Assembly: GCF_008312835.1 (NCBI RefSeq) | Contig: NZ_VSKS01000030.1 | Coordinates: forward strand, 1-64,000 | Origin: Streptomyces marokkonensis | GTDB taxonomy: Bacteria; Actinomycetota; Actinomycetes; Streptomycetales; Streptomycetaceae | Length of the DNA: 64,000 bases | Direction of reading: 5' to 3' | Shown here: positions 53,550-62,747 of the stretch, piece after piece | Layout: each line of letters begins with the position of its first letter | Position numbering within the stretch: the first letter of the stretch is position 1 | Translations under genes and position numbers: made by a program | Notes under the pieces: model-generated | Database searches by the model: none | The model's input: the letters and a program-made list of their open reading frames with translations, nothing else | Told to the model about the DNA's origin: nothing

Positions 53550-53843
53550 ATGGGACACGGAAGCGACCTCATCGACGAACTGATGACCGGCCACCGGGAA
53601 GTCGAGGCACTCTTCGGCAGGACCGACGAGGAGCGGAACCTCTTCCCGCGACTGCGTGCCGCCTGCGCCCCGGAGAAACTCGACCAGCTCGGTGACAAGG
53701 TCCGGCAGGCGAAGAAGACGGCCCCGACCCGGCCGCACCCGGCCGCCCCGGACAAGCCCCCCGCGAACAAGCTGCCGGCACCGGGCGCCGGCATGGTCGA
53801 CCGGCTCCGCGACGGGCTGAGCGGACGCGGCAGGATCGGCTGA
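53550..53843 (+). CDS. Internally deleted hemerythrin-like protein
   Basis: 97-residue protein that begins MGHGSDLIDELMTGHREVEA, the start of an HHE/hemerythrin protein, and continues at LFGR with EERNLFPRLRAACAPEKLDQ and GDKVRQAKKTAPTRPHPAAP, the C-terminal part. About 85-90 residues holding most of the four-helix metal-binding core are missing, in frame. The ribosome binding site GGAGGTGAGGGAC and frame are intact, so it may still be made but should not bind di-iron as usual. It lies after the DoxX gene and is followed by a strong terminator. Confidence 0.75.
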   Translation: MGHGSDLIDELMTGHREVEALFGRTDEERNLFPRLRAACAPEKLDQLGDKVRQAKKTAPTRPHPAAPDKPPANKLPAPGAGMVDRLRDGLSGRGRIG

Positions 53844-53850
53844 GGCCGCA

Positions 53851-53886
53851 GGTGAGGGCCCGTCGCCGCCGCGACGGGCCCTCACC
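53851..53886 (+). terminator. Terminator hairpin after the hemerythrin-like gene
   Basis: GGTGAGGGCCCGTCG (53851-53865) pairs with CGACGGGCCCTCACC (53872-53886), a perfect 15-bp stem with a 6-nt loop. The remainder of 53887-54145 holds no gene; it includes the inverted repeat CACCGG/CCGGTG at 53977-53993 before the MFS gene. Confidence 0.85.
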
Positions 53887-54145
53887 CGTGCCCGCTCGCC
53901 CCGGGCGCTCCCCCAGGACCGCTGTGATCAACCCCACTCACTGACCCAAATCCCCGGTACCGCAGCAGATTTGACCCACCGGACCGCCCGGTGCCCGGCT
54001 GCCCGGAACCGACTCGGCGCTCCCTTCTGCCACGATGGTCCGCGCCCATTCCCGGCGCCGGGAGCCGCCGCGCAGCGCAGCCGGCGTTCCCCCTTCCCGC
54101 GCCCCCTCACGCCGGGCCCTCCGGCTCGTCCCCGAGTAGCGCACC

Positions 54146-55447
54146 GTGTCTTCCTCGCACACCCCTGCCCCGCCCGTGTCCCGTTCCCCCTGGCGCTCCC
54201 TGCGGCACCGCAGCATGCGCTGGTGGTCCGTCGCGAACTTCGTGTCGAACGCCGGTACCTGGATGCAGCTCACGGTGCAGAACCTGCTGGTCCTGCAGAT
54301 CACCGGGTCCGCCGCCGCCACGGGTCTGTCGATGTCCGTGCAGGCCGCGCCGGCGCTGCTCATGAGCGTCCTCGGAGGCGCGGCGGTCGACCGCTGGCCG
54401 CGGAAGCTGACGGCGGCCGTCAGCCAGGCCCTGCTGTCCGCGATCGCGTTCACCACGGCCGTCCTCGTGGCGCTGGACCGGCTGGACATGACGTCCCTGA
54501 TGGTGCTGGCCGCCGTCACCGGCATCGTCGCCACCGTCGACAACCCGGCCTGCGCCCTGCTCGGCAACGATCTCGTCCCCGTGGAGGACGTGCCCTCCGC
54601 GATCGGAGTGGGCGCGCTGGTCTTCAACGCGGGCCGGCTCGCGGGCGCCGCGCTCGCCGGGGTGACGGTCGGGTTCCTCGGGACCGCCGCCGCCTACTTC
54701 GCCAACGGGTTCTCCTTCCTCTTCGTGACCGCGGTCATCCCGTTCCTGCGCCCGGCGGCGGGGGCGGTCCGGCACGTCGTCGAGAAGGGCGGGCGCCCGC
54801 AGGCCGCCCTGACCGTCCGCGAAGGGCTCGCCTTCTTCGCCCGCCGGCCCCGGCTGCTGGCCCTCGCCGGTGTCACCGGCGTCAGCGCCGTCTTCGGCCG
54901 CAACTACGGCCTGACCCTCGCGGTCCTGGTCACCGGGCCGCTGGCGGGCGGCGCGAGCGCGTTCGGCACGGTGTCCACCGTCCTCGCCGTCGGCGGGATC
55001 CTCGGCGCGGTGCTCGGCGCGCGGCTGCGCAGGCCGTCCGTGCGGCTGGTCGGCGCCCTCGCGGCGACGGGCGCGCTGCTGCAGGTGGTGGCGGGGATGT
55101 CACCGTCGCTGGCGGTGCTGCTGGTGCTGGTGCTGCCCATGGCCGTCGTCGAGTCCGTCTCCGACACCGCCGGAACGGCCGTCCTGCAGACCGACCCGCC
55201 CGCCCACCTGCGCGGACGCGTGCTCGGCGTCTGGGGAAGCATCGGCACCGTGTGGGGCCTGGGCGGCCCGCCGGCCCTCGGCCTCCTCATGGAACTGGCG
55301 GGCCCGCGCGGTGCCCTGGTCACCGGCGGCCTCGTCATCGCCGGCTCGATCGCGGCAGGCCACCTCCTCCACACCCGCCGCACACCCGCCCCCCTCCTGC
55401 TGACCCCGAAGGACACCCCCCGCCCGGCCCTGCGAACGGCAGCCTGA
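54146..55447 (+). CDS. MFS transporter (enterobactin exporter-like)
   Basis: 433-residue 12-TM MFS protein of the EntS/DHA3 type. The pattern RWWSVANFVSNAGTWMQLTV, VLGGAAVDRWPRKLTAAVSQ, GRVLGVWGSIGTVWGLGGPP is typical. GTG at 54146 used. DHA3 exporters pump siderophores or macrolides. No substrate genes are adjacent, but a heptose-glycan operon is convergent downstream. Confidence 0.9.
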   Translation: MSSSHTPAPPVSRSPWRSLRHRSMRWWSVANFVSNAGTWMQLTVQNLLVLQITGSAAATGLSMSVQAAPALLMSVLGGAAVDRWPRKLTAAVSQALLSAIAFTTAVLVALDRLDMTSLMVLAAVTGIVATVDNPACALLGNDLVPVEDVPSAIGVGALVFNAGRLAGAALAGVTVGFLGTAAAYFANGFSFLFVTAVIPFLRPAAGAVRHVVEKGGRPQAALTVREGLAFFARRPRLLALAGVTGVSAVFGRNYGLTLAVLVTGPLAGGASAFGTVSTVLAVGGILGAVLGARLRRPSVRLVGALAATGALLQVVAGMSPSLAVLLVLVLPMAVVESVSDTAGTAVLQTDPPAHLRGRVLGVWGSIGTVWGLGGPPALGLLMELAGPRGALVTGGLVIAGSIAAGHLLHTRRTPAPLLLTPKDTPRPALRTAA

Positions 55448-55480
55448 TCCCCGCCGGGCGCCAGCTCTGTCCGCACCCAC

Positions 55481-55550
55481 GGCCCGTCCGGCGTTCGAAG
55501 ACGAGGCCCGTCCAGGGCCGGAAGGGGGCCCGGGGGCAAAGCCCCGCCCC
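55481..55550. repeat. Streptomyces-type intergenic repeat with terminator hairpin
   Basis: The segment GCCCGTCCGGCGTTCGAAGA, followed by CGAGGCCCGTCCAGGGCCGG, AAGGGGG and a GGGGGC-AAA-GCCCC hairpin, matches a repeat I know from many Streptomyces intergenic regions (consensus GTCCGGCGTTTGAGGAC with a downstream GGGGGC/GCCCCC hairpin). It lies between convergent genes (MFS and hldE) and probably serves as a bidirectional terminator. Confidence 0.6.
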
Positions 55551-55551
55551 C

Positions 55552-56967
55552 TCACCCCTCCGCGGACCGCAGGGTGACCGCAGCCGCATCCGCCGCCCGC
55601 CGCGCCAGCAGCGTGGTGGACCGCCCGTCCAGGTACGGCAGTACCACCGCCTGCCCGCCCCAGCCGCGCAGCACCTCCGCCTCCGGCAGATCCTGCACGG
55701 AGTAGTCGCCGCCCTTCACCCACACGTCCGGCCGCAACCGCCCCAGCACCGCCTCCGGCGTGTCCTCCTCGAAGACCACCACCGCGTCCACACTCCCCAG
55801 CGCCGCCAGCACCCTCGCCCGGTCCGCCGCGGGATTGAGCGGCCGGCCCGGGCCCTTGCGCCGGGTCACGGACGCGTCGGAGTTGAGACAAACGATCAGA
55901 CAGTCACCGATCCGCCGCGCGCTCTCCAGCAGTCCGACATGACCGGCGTGCACCAGGTCGAAGCAGCCGCCCGTGGCGACCACCGTCCCGCCGCGCGCCC
56001 GCACGCTCTCCGCCAGTTCGAACGCGTCGGCCGCGGGATGGCGCGCGGGCCCGGGAACGGCCGGCGTGTGCCACAGGTCCGGGTTGCCCGCCCCGCCCGC
56101 CGCGACGAACGCGGCGGCCGCGGCCACCGCCCGCTGCAGCGCCTCCTCCGGCAGCAGCCCGTCGGCCAGCGCCGCCACGGTCGCCGCGGCGAAGCAGTCA
56201 CCCGCGCCGCACGGGTCCCCGTCGGCCCGGAACGGCGCCGGGATCAGCATCGGTGTCCCGCCACCCGGCCGGGTGAGCAGCACCCCGCGGTCGCCGAGCG
56301 TCACGGCGACGCCCGCCGCCCGCCAGCGCTCCGCCAGTTCCGCCCCCCGCTCGGCGAAGGCACCCAGCGACGACCCCGGCAGCCCCGGCCCACCGGCGCA
56401 CAGCGCGACCACCTCGGCCGCGTTGGGCGTGACGATGCGAGCCCCCGGCACCGGCGCGTCGCCCCTGGGGTGCGGGTCCCACACCAGGGGCGTGCGCCGT
56501 GCCACGTCCTCCAGATGCGTGCGCACCGCCCCGGCGGTGTGCCGGCCGTAGTCGGCCACGAGCACGGCGTGCGCCCCGGCGAGCGCCTCGCGGACCGCGT
56601 CGTCCGGCTCGCCGGGCGTCCCGCCGCCCCGGTCGATGCGCACCACGGGCCGTCCGCCCGCCAGCACCCTCGTCTTCACCGGAAGCGTGCCGTGCAGCGG
56701 CAGTTCCAGCAGCCGTACCCGGCCGTCGAGGTCCCGGCGGACCGCCTCGCTCGCCGGGTCGTCACCGAGGGCGGTCACCAGGACGACGTCCCGGCCGCCC
56801 CGGGCGGCGAGCGCGGCGGCCAGCCCCGCCCCGCCCGGGTGCCGGCGGTCACCGGTGACATCGACGACCGGGGCGGGGGCGTCCGGGGACAGCCGGGTGG
56901 CGACCCCCTCGATGTCCTCGTCCAGCAGCACGTCACCCACGACCACGACGGGCTTGGGACCGGTCAT
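55552..56967 (-). CDS. hldE: Bifunctional heptose kinase/adenylyltransferase HldE
   Basis: 471-residue fusion. N-terminal PfkB-type sugar kinase (~1-310: VVVVGDVLLDEDIEGVATRL, RHPGGAGLAAALAARGG and catalytic DPCGAGDCFAAAT) and C-terminal nucleotidyltransferase (~330-471: ATGGCFDLVHAGHVGLLESA with the HxGH motif, KGGDYSVQDLPEAEVL). It phosphorylates heptose-7-phosphate and adds ADP or another nucleotide to heptose-1-phosphate. GGGGAGGATGTC precedes the ATG, which overlaps the GmhA stop (ATGA). Needed with GmhA for ADP-heptose; a GmhB phosphatase is not in the window. Confidence 0.93.
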   Translation of the reverse strand: MTGPKPVVVVGDVLLDEDIEGVATRLSPDAPAPVVDVTGDRRHPGGAGLAAALAARGGRDVVLVTALGDDPASEAVRRDLDGRVRLLELPLHGTLPVKTRVLAGGRPVVRIDRGGGTPGEPDDAVREALAGAHAVLVADYGRHTAGAVRTHLEDVARRTPLVWDPHPRGDAPVPGARIVTPNAAEVVALCAGGPGLPGSSLGAFAERGAELAERWRAAGVAVTLGDRGVLLTRPGGGTPMLIPAPFRADGDPCGAGDCFAAATVAALADGLLPEEALQRAVAAAAAFVAAGGAGNPDLWHTPAVPGPARHPAADAFELAESVRARGGTVVATGGCFDLVHAGHVGLLESARRIGDCLIVCLNSDASVTRRKGPGRPLNPAADRARVLAALGSVDAVVVFEEDTPEAVLGRLRPDVWVKGGDYSVQDLPEAEVLRGWGGQAVVLPYLDGRSTTLLARRAADAAAVTLRSAEG

Positions 56968-57590
56968 GACATCCTCCCCGGGACGGTCGTCGCGCGCCGC
57001 GCGAACGGCGTGGACACGGCGGCGTCGAAGGACTCGCAGAGCAGGTGCACGGCGACGAGATGGGCCTCCTGGACGGTCGCGGTGCTGCCCGCGTCCACGC
57101 ACAGCGCCTCCTGGGCGGCCTCCGCCAGCGGGTTGGGGCCGGGCCCGGTGAGGGCCCAGACCCGCAGCGCGGCCCGCCGGGCCGCCACCGCCGCCGCGAT
57201 CAGATTGGCGCTGCGACCCGACGTGGAGAGCAGCATCAGGACATCGCCCGGACGTCCGTGGGCGATCACCTGGCGGGCGTACACATGGTCGAAGCCGTAG
57301 TCGTTGCCGATGGCCGTGACGCTGGAGGTCTCGGCGTGCAGGGCGAGGGCCGAATAGGCGCGCCGCTCCTGGCGGTACCGCCCGACCAGCTCGGCGGTCA
57401 GATGCTGGGCCTGTGCGGCGCTGCCTCCGTTGCCCGCGGCCAGCAGCCGTCCTCCGTCGGTGAGGTGGGCGGCGAGCCTGCCGCCCCAGTCGGCGATCCG
57501 GGGCAGGCCGTCCCGGCGGAGGCCGTCGAGGGCCTCCTGGAGCGACCGGCAGTGCAGATGCGCGGCGTCGAGCGCGGGGTGTTCGGTCAT
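56964..57590 (-). CDS. gmhA: Sedoheptulose-7-phosphate isomerase GmhA
   Basis: 208-residue SIS-domain isomerase: LAAGNGGSAAQAQHLTAELV, RPGDVLMLLSTSGRSANLIA, TATVQEAHLVAVHLLCES. Conserved Ser/Glu/His residues of GmhA are visible in AGNGGSAAQAQH and QEAHL. It converts sedoheptulose-7-phosphate to heptose-7-phosphate, the first step of ADP-heptose synthesis. The frame extends upstream, but MTEHPALDAAHLHCRSLQEA fits the family start. Coupled to hldE. Confidence 0.93.
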   Translation of the reverse strand: MTEHPALDAAHLHCRSLQEALDGLRRDGLPRIADWGGRLAAHLTDGGRLLAAGNGGSAAQAQHLTAELVGRYRQERRAYSALALHAETSSVTAIGNDYGFDHVYARQVIAHGRPGDVLMLLSTSGRSANLIAAAVAARRAALRVWALTGPGPNPLAEAAQEALCVDAGSTATVQEAHLVAVHLLCESFDAAVSTPFARRATTVPGRMS

Positions 57591-57681
57591 GGCTGTTCGG
57601 GCCCACCGCCTCGGTGAGGACGGCGGCGGGACCCGCACCTCCTTCCAACATCGGACGTCGGCGGCCACCGCGGCCGGGCCG

Positions 57682-58944
57682 TCAGCCGGTTCCGGTCGCG
57701 GCCGGCTCCGCGTCGAGGACCTCGCAGTACGCCGCCTCGGTGGCCGCGGCGATCCGCGGCCAGCCGTAGCGGCTGAGCACCCGGCGGCGGCCCGCCACCG
57801 CGCAGGCCTCCCGGGCCGCCGGGTCGGCGAGCAGCGCGGCCACGGCCCGGGCCAGCGCCTCCGGGTTGCCGGGCGGCACCAGCCGGCCCGTGCCCGGATC
57901 CGTGACGGTGTCGAGCTGACCGCCGACCGCGCTGGCCACCACCGGACGGCCGCAGGCCATGGCCTCCAGCGGGACGATCCCGAACGGCTCGTAGTCGGCG
58001 GGGCACAGCACCACGTCGGCGGAGCGCAGGAGCGCGGGCACCCGGGAGGGGTTCACCCCGCCGGTGAAGCGGACCCGGTCGGCGACCCCGGCGTCCCGCG
58101 CGAGACCGCGCAGCCGGCGCACCTCCGGATCGTCATCGAGGCGGTCCCGGGGTGGCCCGCCGACCACGAGGAGCTCGGTTCCCGGCAGCCGGGCCAGCGC
58201 CGCCACCGACACGGCGGCACCCTTGCGCGGCACCAGCCGGCCCAGCTGCACCAGCCGGTGGCGGAACGGTCCGCGCGGCGCGACGGGGCCCACCGGCGTG
58301 AACCGGTCGGTGTCCACACCGCACGGCACGACGCCGACCCGGTACGCCGGCACGCCCATCCGGGCCAGCTCGGCGACCTCGTCCCGGCAGGTGGCGACGA
58401 CCCGGTCGCAGCCGAGCCCCACCTCGATCTCGCAGCCGATCCGCTCCGGCGGGCTGGTGTCGGCGAGCCCCTGGTGCCGCCGCTTCACCGTGCCCAGCGC
58501 GTGGTACGTGTGCAGCAGCGGCAGCCCCAGCTCCCGGGCCGCCCGCAGCGAGGCCAGCCCCGACATCCAGAAGTGCGAGTGCACGACATCCGGGGGGCGC
58601 GCACGCCACACCCGGGCCAGGTGCCGCCCGAACTCCTCCATGTACGGCAGCAGCCGGTCCTTGGGGACCGGTTCCGGGGGGCCCGCCGGCACATGGTGCA
58701 CCTCGACGCCGTCGCGCAGGACCACGCGGCCGGGCAGGTCGGGCCGGTCACGGCGGGTGTGCACGACGACGCGGTGGCCGCGGTCGGCGAGCGCCCCCGC
58801 CAGGGCGGCCACATGGACGTTCTGCCCGCCGGCGTCCACTCCGCCGGGCGTGGCGAGGGGGCTGGCGTGCTCCGAGACCAGCGCGACGGACAGCACGCCC
58901 GGGGCGAGTCCGTCGTCGGCGGGCGGGCCGGGGACCGAAGTCAT
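57682..58944 (-). CDS. Glycosyltransferase family 4
   Basis: 420-residue GT-B enzyme. N-terminal SEHASPLATPGGVDAGGQNV (typical GT4 glycine loop), middle PYMEEFGRHLARVWRARPPD, donor-binding LVQLGRLVPRKGAAVSVAAL and PADYEPFGIVPLEAMACG with the retaining E-x7-E motif. MshA-like. ATG at 58944 overlaps the upstream glycosyltransferase stop. Probably adds heptose or another sugar to a glycan. Confidence 0.9.
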   Translation of the reverse strand: MTSVPGPPADDGLAPGVLSVALVSEHASPLATPGGVDAGGQNVHVAALAGALADRGHRVVVHTRRDRPDLPGRVVLRDGVEVHHVPAGPPEPVPKDRLLPYMEEFGRHLARVWRARPPDVVHSHFWMSGLASLRAARELGLPLLHTYHALGTVKRRHQGLADTSPPERIGCEIEVGLGCDRVVATCRDEVAELARMGVPAYRVGVVPCGVDTDRFTPVGPVAPRGPFRHRLVQLGRLVPRKGAAVSVAALARLPGTELLVVGGPPRDRLDDDPEVRRLRGLARDAGVADRVRFTGGVNPSRVPALLRSADVVLCPADYEPFGIVPLEAMACGRPVVASAVGGQLDTVTDPGTGRLVPPGNPEALARAVAALLADPAAREACAVAGRRRVLSRYGWPRIAAATEAAYCEVLDAEPAATGTG

Positions 58945-59906
58945 GAGCGCACCTCCGTGATCAGGCGTTCCCAGTCGTCGAGGAACCGCTTGAGCCCGTA
59001 CCGTTCGAGGGCGGCCTGCCGGGCACGGGCCCCGTCCGCCGCGGCCGCCGCGGGGTCCGCCAGGTAACGCCGGGCGGCCCGGGCGAGGACGTCGGGCTGG
59101 TTGGACACGGTGCCCGAACCGCGCGGCACGGCCTCCACCGCCTCGGTGGTGGCCAGCGCCAGGACCGGCATGCCCAGGTGCATCGCCTCCAGCAGGGACA
59201 GCCCGAGGGAGGTCCAGCGCACCGGGTGCAGGTACATCCGGCGGTCGGCCATGGCCGCGTGCAGTTCGCGCTGCGGCAGGTCGGCGGTGCGGCACCGTTC
59301 CGGCGGCAGCCCCAGGCGGCCGGCCAGGCCGTCGGTGCCCATGCCGAACACGTCCAGCGGCACCGCCCCGGCGAGGGCGGGCAGCAGGTCCGTACCGGTG
59401 TACCGGCCGCGTCGCAGCGGTTCGTTGACGACGACGGCGGCCCGCTCCAGCCGGCCCGTGTACCGGTGGCCGGGGTCGACGACGCCGTGCTCGATCACCT
59501 CGGTGCGGGTGGTGCCGCAGTCCCAGAACAGCCGGTTGAAGTGCGTGACGTGCACGATCGTCAGATCGGCCCGGTCGGCGAACGGATGGCGGGTGGCCGG
59601 CACGTCGCCGTCCGGCGCGTTGTGCTCCAGATACACGGCCGGCACGTCCCGGCCGGGACGGCGGCCGCCGAGCCAGCGTTCGGCGAGCCCGAGCTCGTGC
59701 GGCCGCTGCAGGACGACCAGGTCGAACGGCGTCTCCCGCAGCTCCGCGGGCGTGGCCTCGCGCACCGACCCGGGCCAGGTGAAGGTCCGGGCACGGCCGA
59801 GGCCGTCCGGATCACGGGCGGGGGTGACGGGGACGACGTAGGTGTGGGGACCCTGGACGAACGCCGTCGTCCAGGAACCGTGTACGTGCCACAGCAGAAT
59901 GTTCAT
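58941..59906 (-). CDS. Glycosyltransferase (GT-B-type, unassigned family)
   Basis: 321-residue putative glycosyltransferase beginning MNILLWHVHGSWTTAFVQGP. The C-terminal half has the pattern of GT-B donors: RWTSLGLSLLEAMHLGMPVL, ATTEAVEAVPRGSGTVSNQP and RYLADPAAAAADGARARQAA. The N-terminal half is divergent and I cannot name a family. It overlaps the GT4 gene by 4 bp and lies 49 bp after the GT2 gene. Likely a heptosyltransferase or related enzyme by context. Confidence 0.75.
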   Translation of the reverse strand: MNILLWHVHGSWTTAFVQGPHTYVVPVTPARDPDGLGRARTFTWPGSVREATPAELRETPFDLVVLQRPHELGLAERWLGGRRPGRDVPAVYLEHNAPDGDVPATRHPFADRADLTIVHVTHFNRLFWDCGTTRTEVIEHGVVDPGHRYTGRLERAAVVVNEPLRRGRYTGTDLLPALAGAVPLDVFGMGTDGLAGRLGLPPERCRTADLPQRELHAAMADRRMYLHPVRWTSLGLSLLEAMHLGMPVLALATTEAVEAVPRGSGTVSNQPDVLARAARRYLADPAAAAADGARARQAALERYGLKRFLDDWERLITEVRS

Positions 59907-59955
59907 ACGGCGGCTCCTCGCCCGGTCCGCTCGCCCTGCTCGTGCGGCGGGCGGG

Positions 59956-61017
59956 TCATGACGGCGTCCGTTCGCCGGCCGCCGGCGGGTACGCGGGCGC
60001 AGCCCCGGACCGCTGGGGGCGGGGCGGTGCCGCGCGGTGCGCGAAGTGGCCGCGCAGCCAGTGGAAGGCCGCGGCCGGCGGGACGATGGTGCTGGTGAGG
60101 AGCATGGTGACGATCTCGTCCGGGGTGCGCGGGCCCGGAAGGATCCGGGCGAGCGCGAATTCGGTGGTCCCGGCCAGCCACCCGCCGAGGCAGGCCGCCG
60201 CTGCCCGCGGCCGCCCGGACAGCGCGCAGGCCGCGGCCGCCAGGCCCGCCGCGGTCACCGCCAGATGCCCGGGCAGGCGCCCCCGCGGGGCCCCGGCCCG
60301 CCGCCACCAGTCCCGTCCGTGCAGCCGGGACATCAGCACGTCGTCGGCGTTGCCCGCCTGGAGCCGCACGGAGACCCAGCGCCCCGCCCGCCGTACCGGA
60401 TGGGTGGTGGTGCGGCGGCCCTCGGCCAGCGTCCAGCCGGCGTCGAGCACCCGCAGCGCCAGGTCGGCGTCCTCCCGGAAGGCCCGGCGGAACCGCTCGT
60501 CGAAACCGCCGGCGGCCTCCAGCGCCCGGCGGCGGTACACCATGTCGGCGGTGATCCAGCGGGCGCCGGCGAGACCGGCGGTGTTGCGCTCCCAGTCGGT
60601 GGGCGGCCGGTCGGCGGGCAGCGGCACCTCGATCCGGGCGGTGATCCCGGCGGTCGCGACACTCGCCCCGGCGAGGTCGAGGGCCAGGTCGTCGGCCCAG
60701 GTGGGGCCGGGGACCACATCGTCGTCGAGGAACACGATCCACGGCACGTCCCCGGCGGCCCGCCAGCCGGTGTTGCGGGCGGCGGCCGGTCCCCGTGCCC
60801 CGCCGGGCACCACGAGGGTGCGCACGCGCAATGACGGCGGAACGGCGGCGGTCAGCGGGGCGCCGGAGGGGTCCGGGCGGTCGTCGACCACCACGACCCG
60901 GGCCGGGCCCGGCCCGTCCGCATCGGCCAGCGCCCGCAGGCACCGGCCCAGGCAGGACCGGCCCAGTGTGGGCACCACCACGGCGTACTCGCCGCTCGGA
61001 GCGGGGGACCCGGTCAT
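59956..61017 (-). CDS. Glycosyltransferase family 2
   Basis: 353-residue GT-A enzyme: EYAVVVPTLGRSCLGRCLRA, VVVDDRPDP, ARGPAAARNTGWRAAGD, IVFLDDDVVPGPTWADDLAL with the DxD metal motif, and FREDADLALRVLDAGWTLAE (ED motif). A C-terminal ~100-residue segment is partly hydrophobic and may attach to the membrane. ATG overlaps the carbamoyltransferase stop (ATGA). Adds a sugar to a lipid or glycan acceptor. Confidence 0.9.
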   Translation of the reverse strand: MTGSPAPSGEYAVVVPTLGRSCLGRCLRALADADGPGPARVVVVDDRPDPSGAPLTAAVPPSLRVRTLVVPGGARGPAAARNTGWRAAGDVPWIVFLDDDVVPGPTWADDLALDLAGASVATAGITARIEVPLPADRPPTDWERNTAGLAGARWITADMVYRRRALEAAGGFDERFRRAFREDADLALRVLDAGWTLAEGRRTTTHPVRRAGRWVSVRLQAGNADDVLMSRLHGRDWWRRAGAPRGRLPGHLAVTAAGLAAAACALSGRPRAAAACLGGWLAGTTEFALARILPGPRTPDEIVTMLLTSTIVPPAAAFHWLRGHFAHRAAPPRPQRSGAAPAYPPAAGERTPS

Positions 61018-62681
61018 CGCAGCACCTCGCCCTCGTCCGCGGAGCGGAAGAAGCCGCCGCGCCGGACCGCGTACGGGCCGATGGCCAGCAGGTCGACGGG
61101 GGAGGAGCCGAAGCACTCCAGGGCGTCGCGCGGGTCGTCCACCATGGGACGGCCCGCCGTGTTGAGGCTGGTGTTGACGACCACCGGCAGCCCGGTGAGC
61201 CGCTCGAACTCGCCCAGCATCCGCGCCACCAGGGGCTCGCGCGCCGGATCGACGGTCTGGATGCGGGCGGTGCCGTCGACATGCACCACGGCGGGGATGC
61301 GGTCCCGCCAGGCTGGGGCCACGTCGTGCACGAACAGCATGTAGGGGCTGGGCAGCGGGCCGTCGAAGATCCCGGCGGCCCGGTCGGCGAGCACCATCGG
61401 CGCGACCGGCCGGAACTGCTCGCGTCCCTTCACGTCGTTGAGCCGTTCCAGATTGCCCGCGTGCCCGGGATGGGCCAGCAGCGAGCGGTGGCCGAGCGCC
61501 CGGGGGCCGTACTCGCTGCGGCCCTGGAACCAGGCGACGATGCCGTTGTCGGCCAGTGCCCGGGCCACGGTGGCGGCGATGTCGGACGGCCGCTCGAAGG
61601 GCACGCCGGCCGTCTTCAGCCACGCCCCCAGCTCCGCGTCGGACCAGTCCCGGCCGAGGTCGGCGCCGGTCATGGGCTCCGGTCCGTCGCCGGCCGCGGC
61701 GGACAGCAGCAGGGCGCCGCCCAGAGCGGTCCCCGCGTCACCGGCCGCCGGCTGCACCCACACCCGGGAGAACGGGCCCTCGCGGGCGATACGGGAATTG
61801 GCGACGCAGTTCAGGGCGACGCCCCCGGCGAGGGTGAGCACGGAGTCGTGGGTGCGGCCGTGCAGCCAGCGCACCAGGTCAAGCAGCGTCTCCTCCAGCA
61901 CGGCCTGCGCGCCGGCGGCGACGTCGGCGTGGTCCCGGGTCCACGGTTCGTCCGGGCCGCGCGGCGCGCACAGCTCGTGCCAGGGCACTCCCGTGGCATG
62001 GAAGCCGCCGTCGCCCGTGGGGTACACATGGCGGCGCAGTTCGGCCAGCATGCGCGGTGTGCCGTGGGAGGCGAGGGCCATCACCTTGAACTCGTCGGAG
62101 GACCGCAGGAACCCGAGGTGTTCGGTGAGCTCCTCGTAGACCAGACCGAGCGAGTGCGGGAGGTCCTGCGCGCGCAGGGAATCGAGCCTGTCGCCCACCC
62201 GGCGGGCGGCGAGGTGGGAAGCGCGCTCGCCGCGGCCGTCCAGCACGAGGACGGAGCTGTCGCCCGCGTCCGGTGCCGCGAAGGCGCCGGAGGCGGCGTG
62301 CGCCATGTGGTGCGGTACGAAGCGGACGGCGGCGGGGTCCAGACCCGGCAGCGCGGTCCGCAGGAAGCCGGGTGCCTCCCGCGCGTAGGTGAGCCGCAGG
62401 TGGTCCCACGGGTCGTCCAGGCCCATCGCGTCGGCGGGGCGGGCGAGCGCGGGGTCGAAGGAGTAGGCGACCGCGTCGAGGTCCTGGGGGCGCAGTCCGG
62501 CGCGCTTCAGACACCAGGCGGCGGCCTTCTCGGGCAGCTCCCAGGCGGAGAAGGGCAGCGGTCGCTTGCCGTGTTTGCGCCGGGTGAACCGCTCCTCCTC
62601 CGCGGCGGCGACGGTCCGCCCGTCGATCACCAGGGCGGCGGCGGGGTCGTGGAAGAGGGCGTTGATTCCGAGGATGCGCAT
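61014..62681 (-). CDS. Carbamoyltransferase (NodU/CmcH family)
   Basis: 555-residue carbamoyltransferase: MRILGINALFHDPAAALVID, AAEEERFTRRKHGK, an HHMAHAASGAF-type carbamoyl-phosphate domain (PHHMAHAAS), LNCVANSRIA, QGRSEYGPRALGHRSLLAHP and NTSLNTAGRPMVDDPRDALE. Both the YrdC-like and Kae1-like regions are recognisable. It O-carbamoylates a sugar or alcohol using carbamoyl phosphate. Within a sugar operon it most likely decorates a heptose residue. Confidence 0.93.
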   Translation of the reverse strand: MRILGINALFHDPAAALVIDGRTVAAAEEERFTRRKHGKRPLPFSAWELPEKAAAWCLKRAGLRPQDLDAVAYSFDPALARPADAMGLDDPWDHLRLTYAREAPGFLRTALPGLDPAAVRFVPHHMAHAASGAFAAPDAGDSSVLVLDGRGERASHLAARRVGDRLDSLRAQDLPHSLGLVYEELTEHLGFLRSSDEFKVMALASHGTPRMLAELRRHVYPTGDGGFHATGVPWHELCAPRGPDEPWTRDHADVAAGAQAVLEETLLDLVRWLHGRTHDSVLTLAGGVALNCVANSRIAREGPFSRVWVQPAAGDAGTALGGALLLSAAAGDGPEPMTGADLGRDWSDAELGAWLKTAGVPFERPSDIAATVARALADNGIVAWFQGRSEYGPRALGHRSLLAHPGHAGNLERLNDVKGREQFRPVAPMVLADRAAGIFDGPLPSPYMLFVHDVAPAWRDRIPAVVHVDGTARIQTVDPAREPLVARMLGEFERLTGLPVVVNTSLNTAGRPMVDDPRDALECFGSSPVDLLAIGPYAVRRGGFFRSADEGEVLR

Positions 62682-62747
62682 GGCGGGCGGCCTTTCGCGG
62701 ATCGGGGGCGGCCTGCGGGCCGCGTGTCCTGGGCGGGAACGCCGTGC

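Noticed and set aside
53971-57300. 1109-codon open frame on the plus strand
   Set aside because: It runs over the MFS gene in another frame and antisense to hldE and gmhA. Composition is R/P-rich without motifs.
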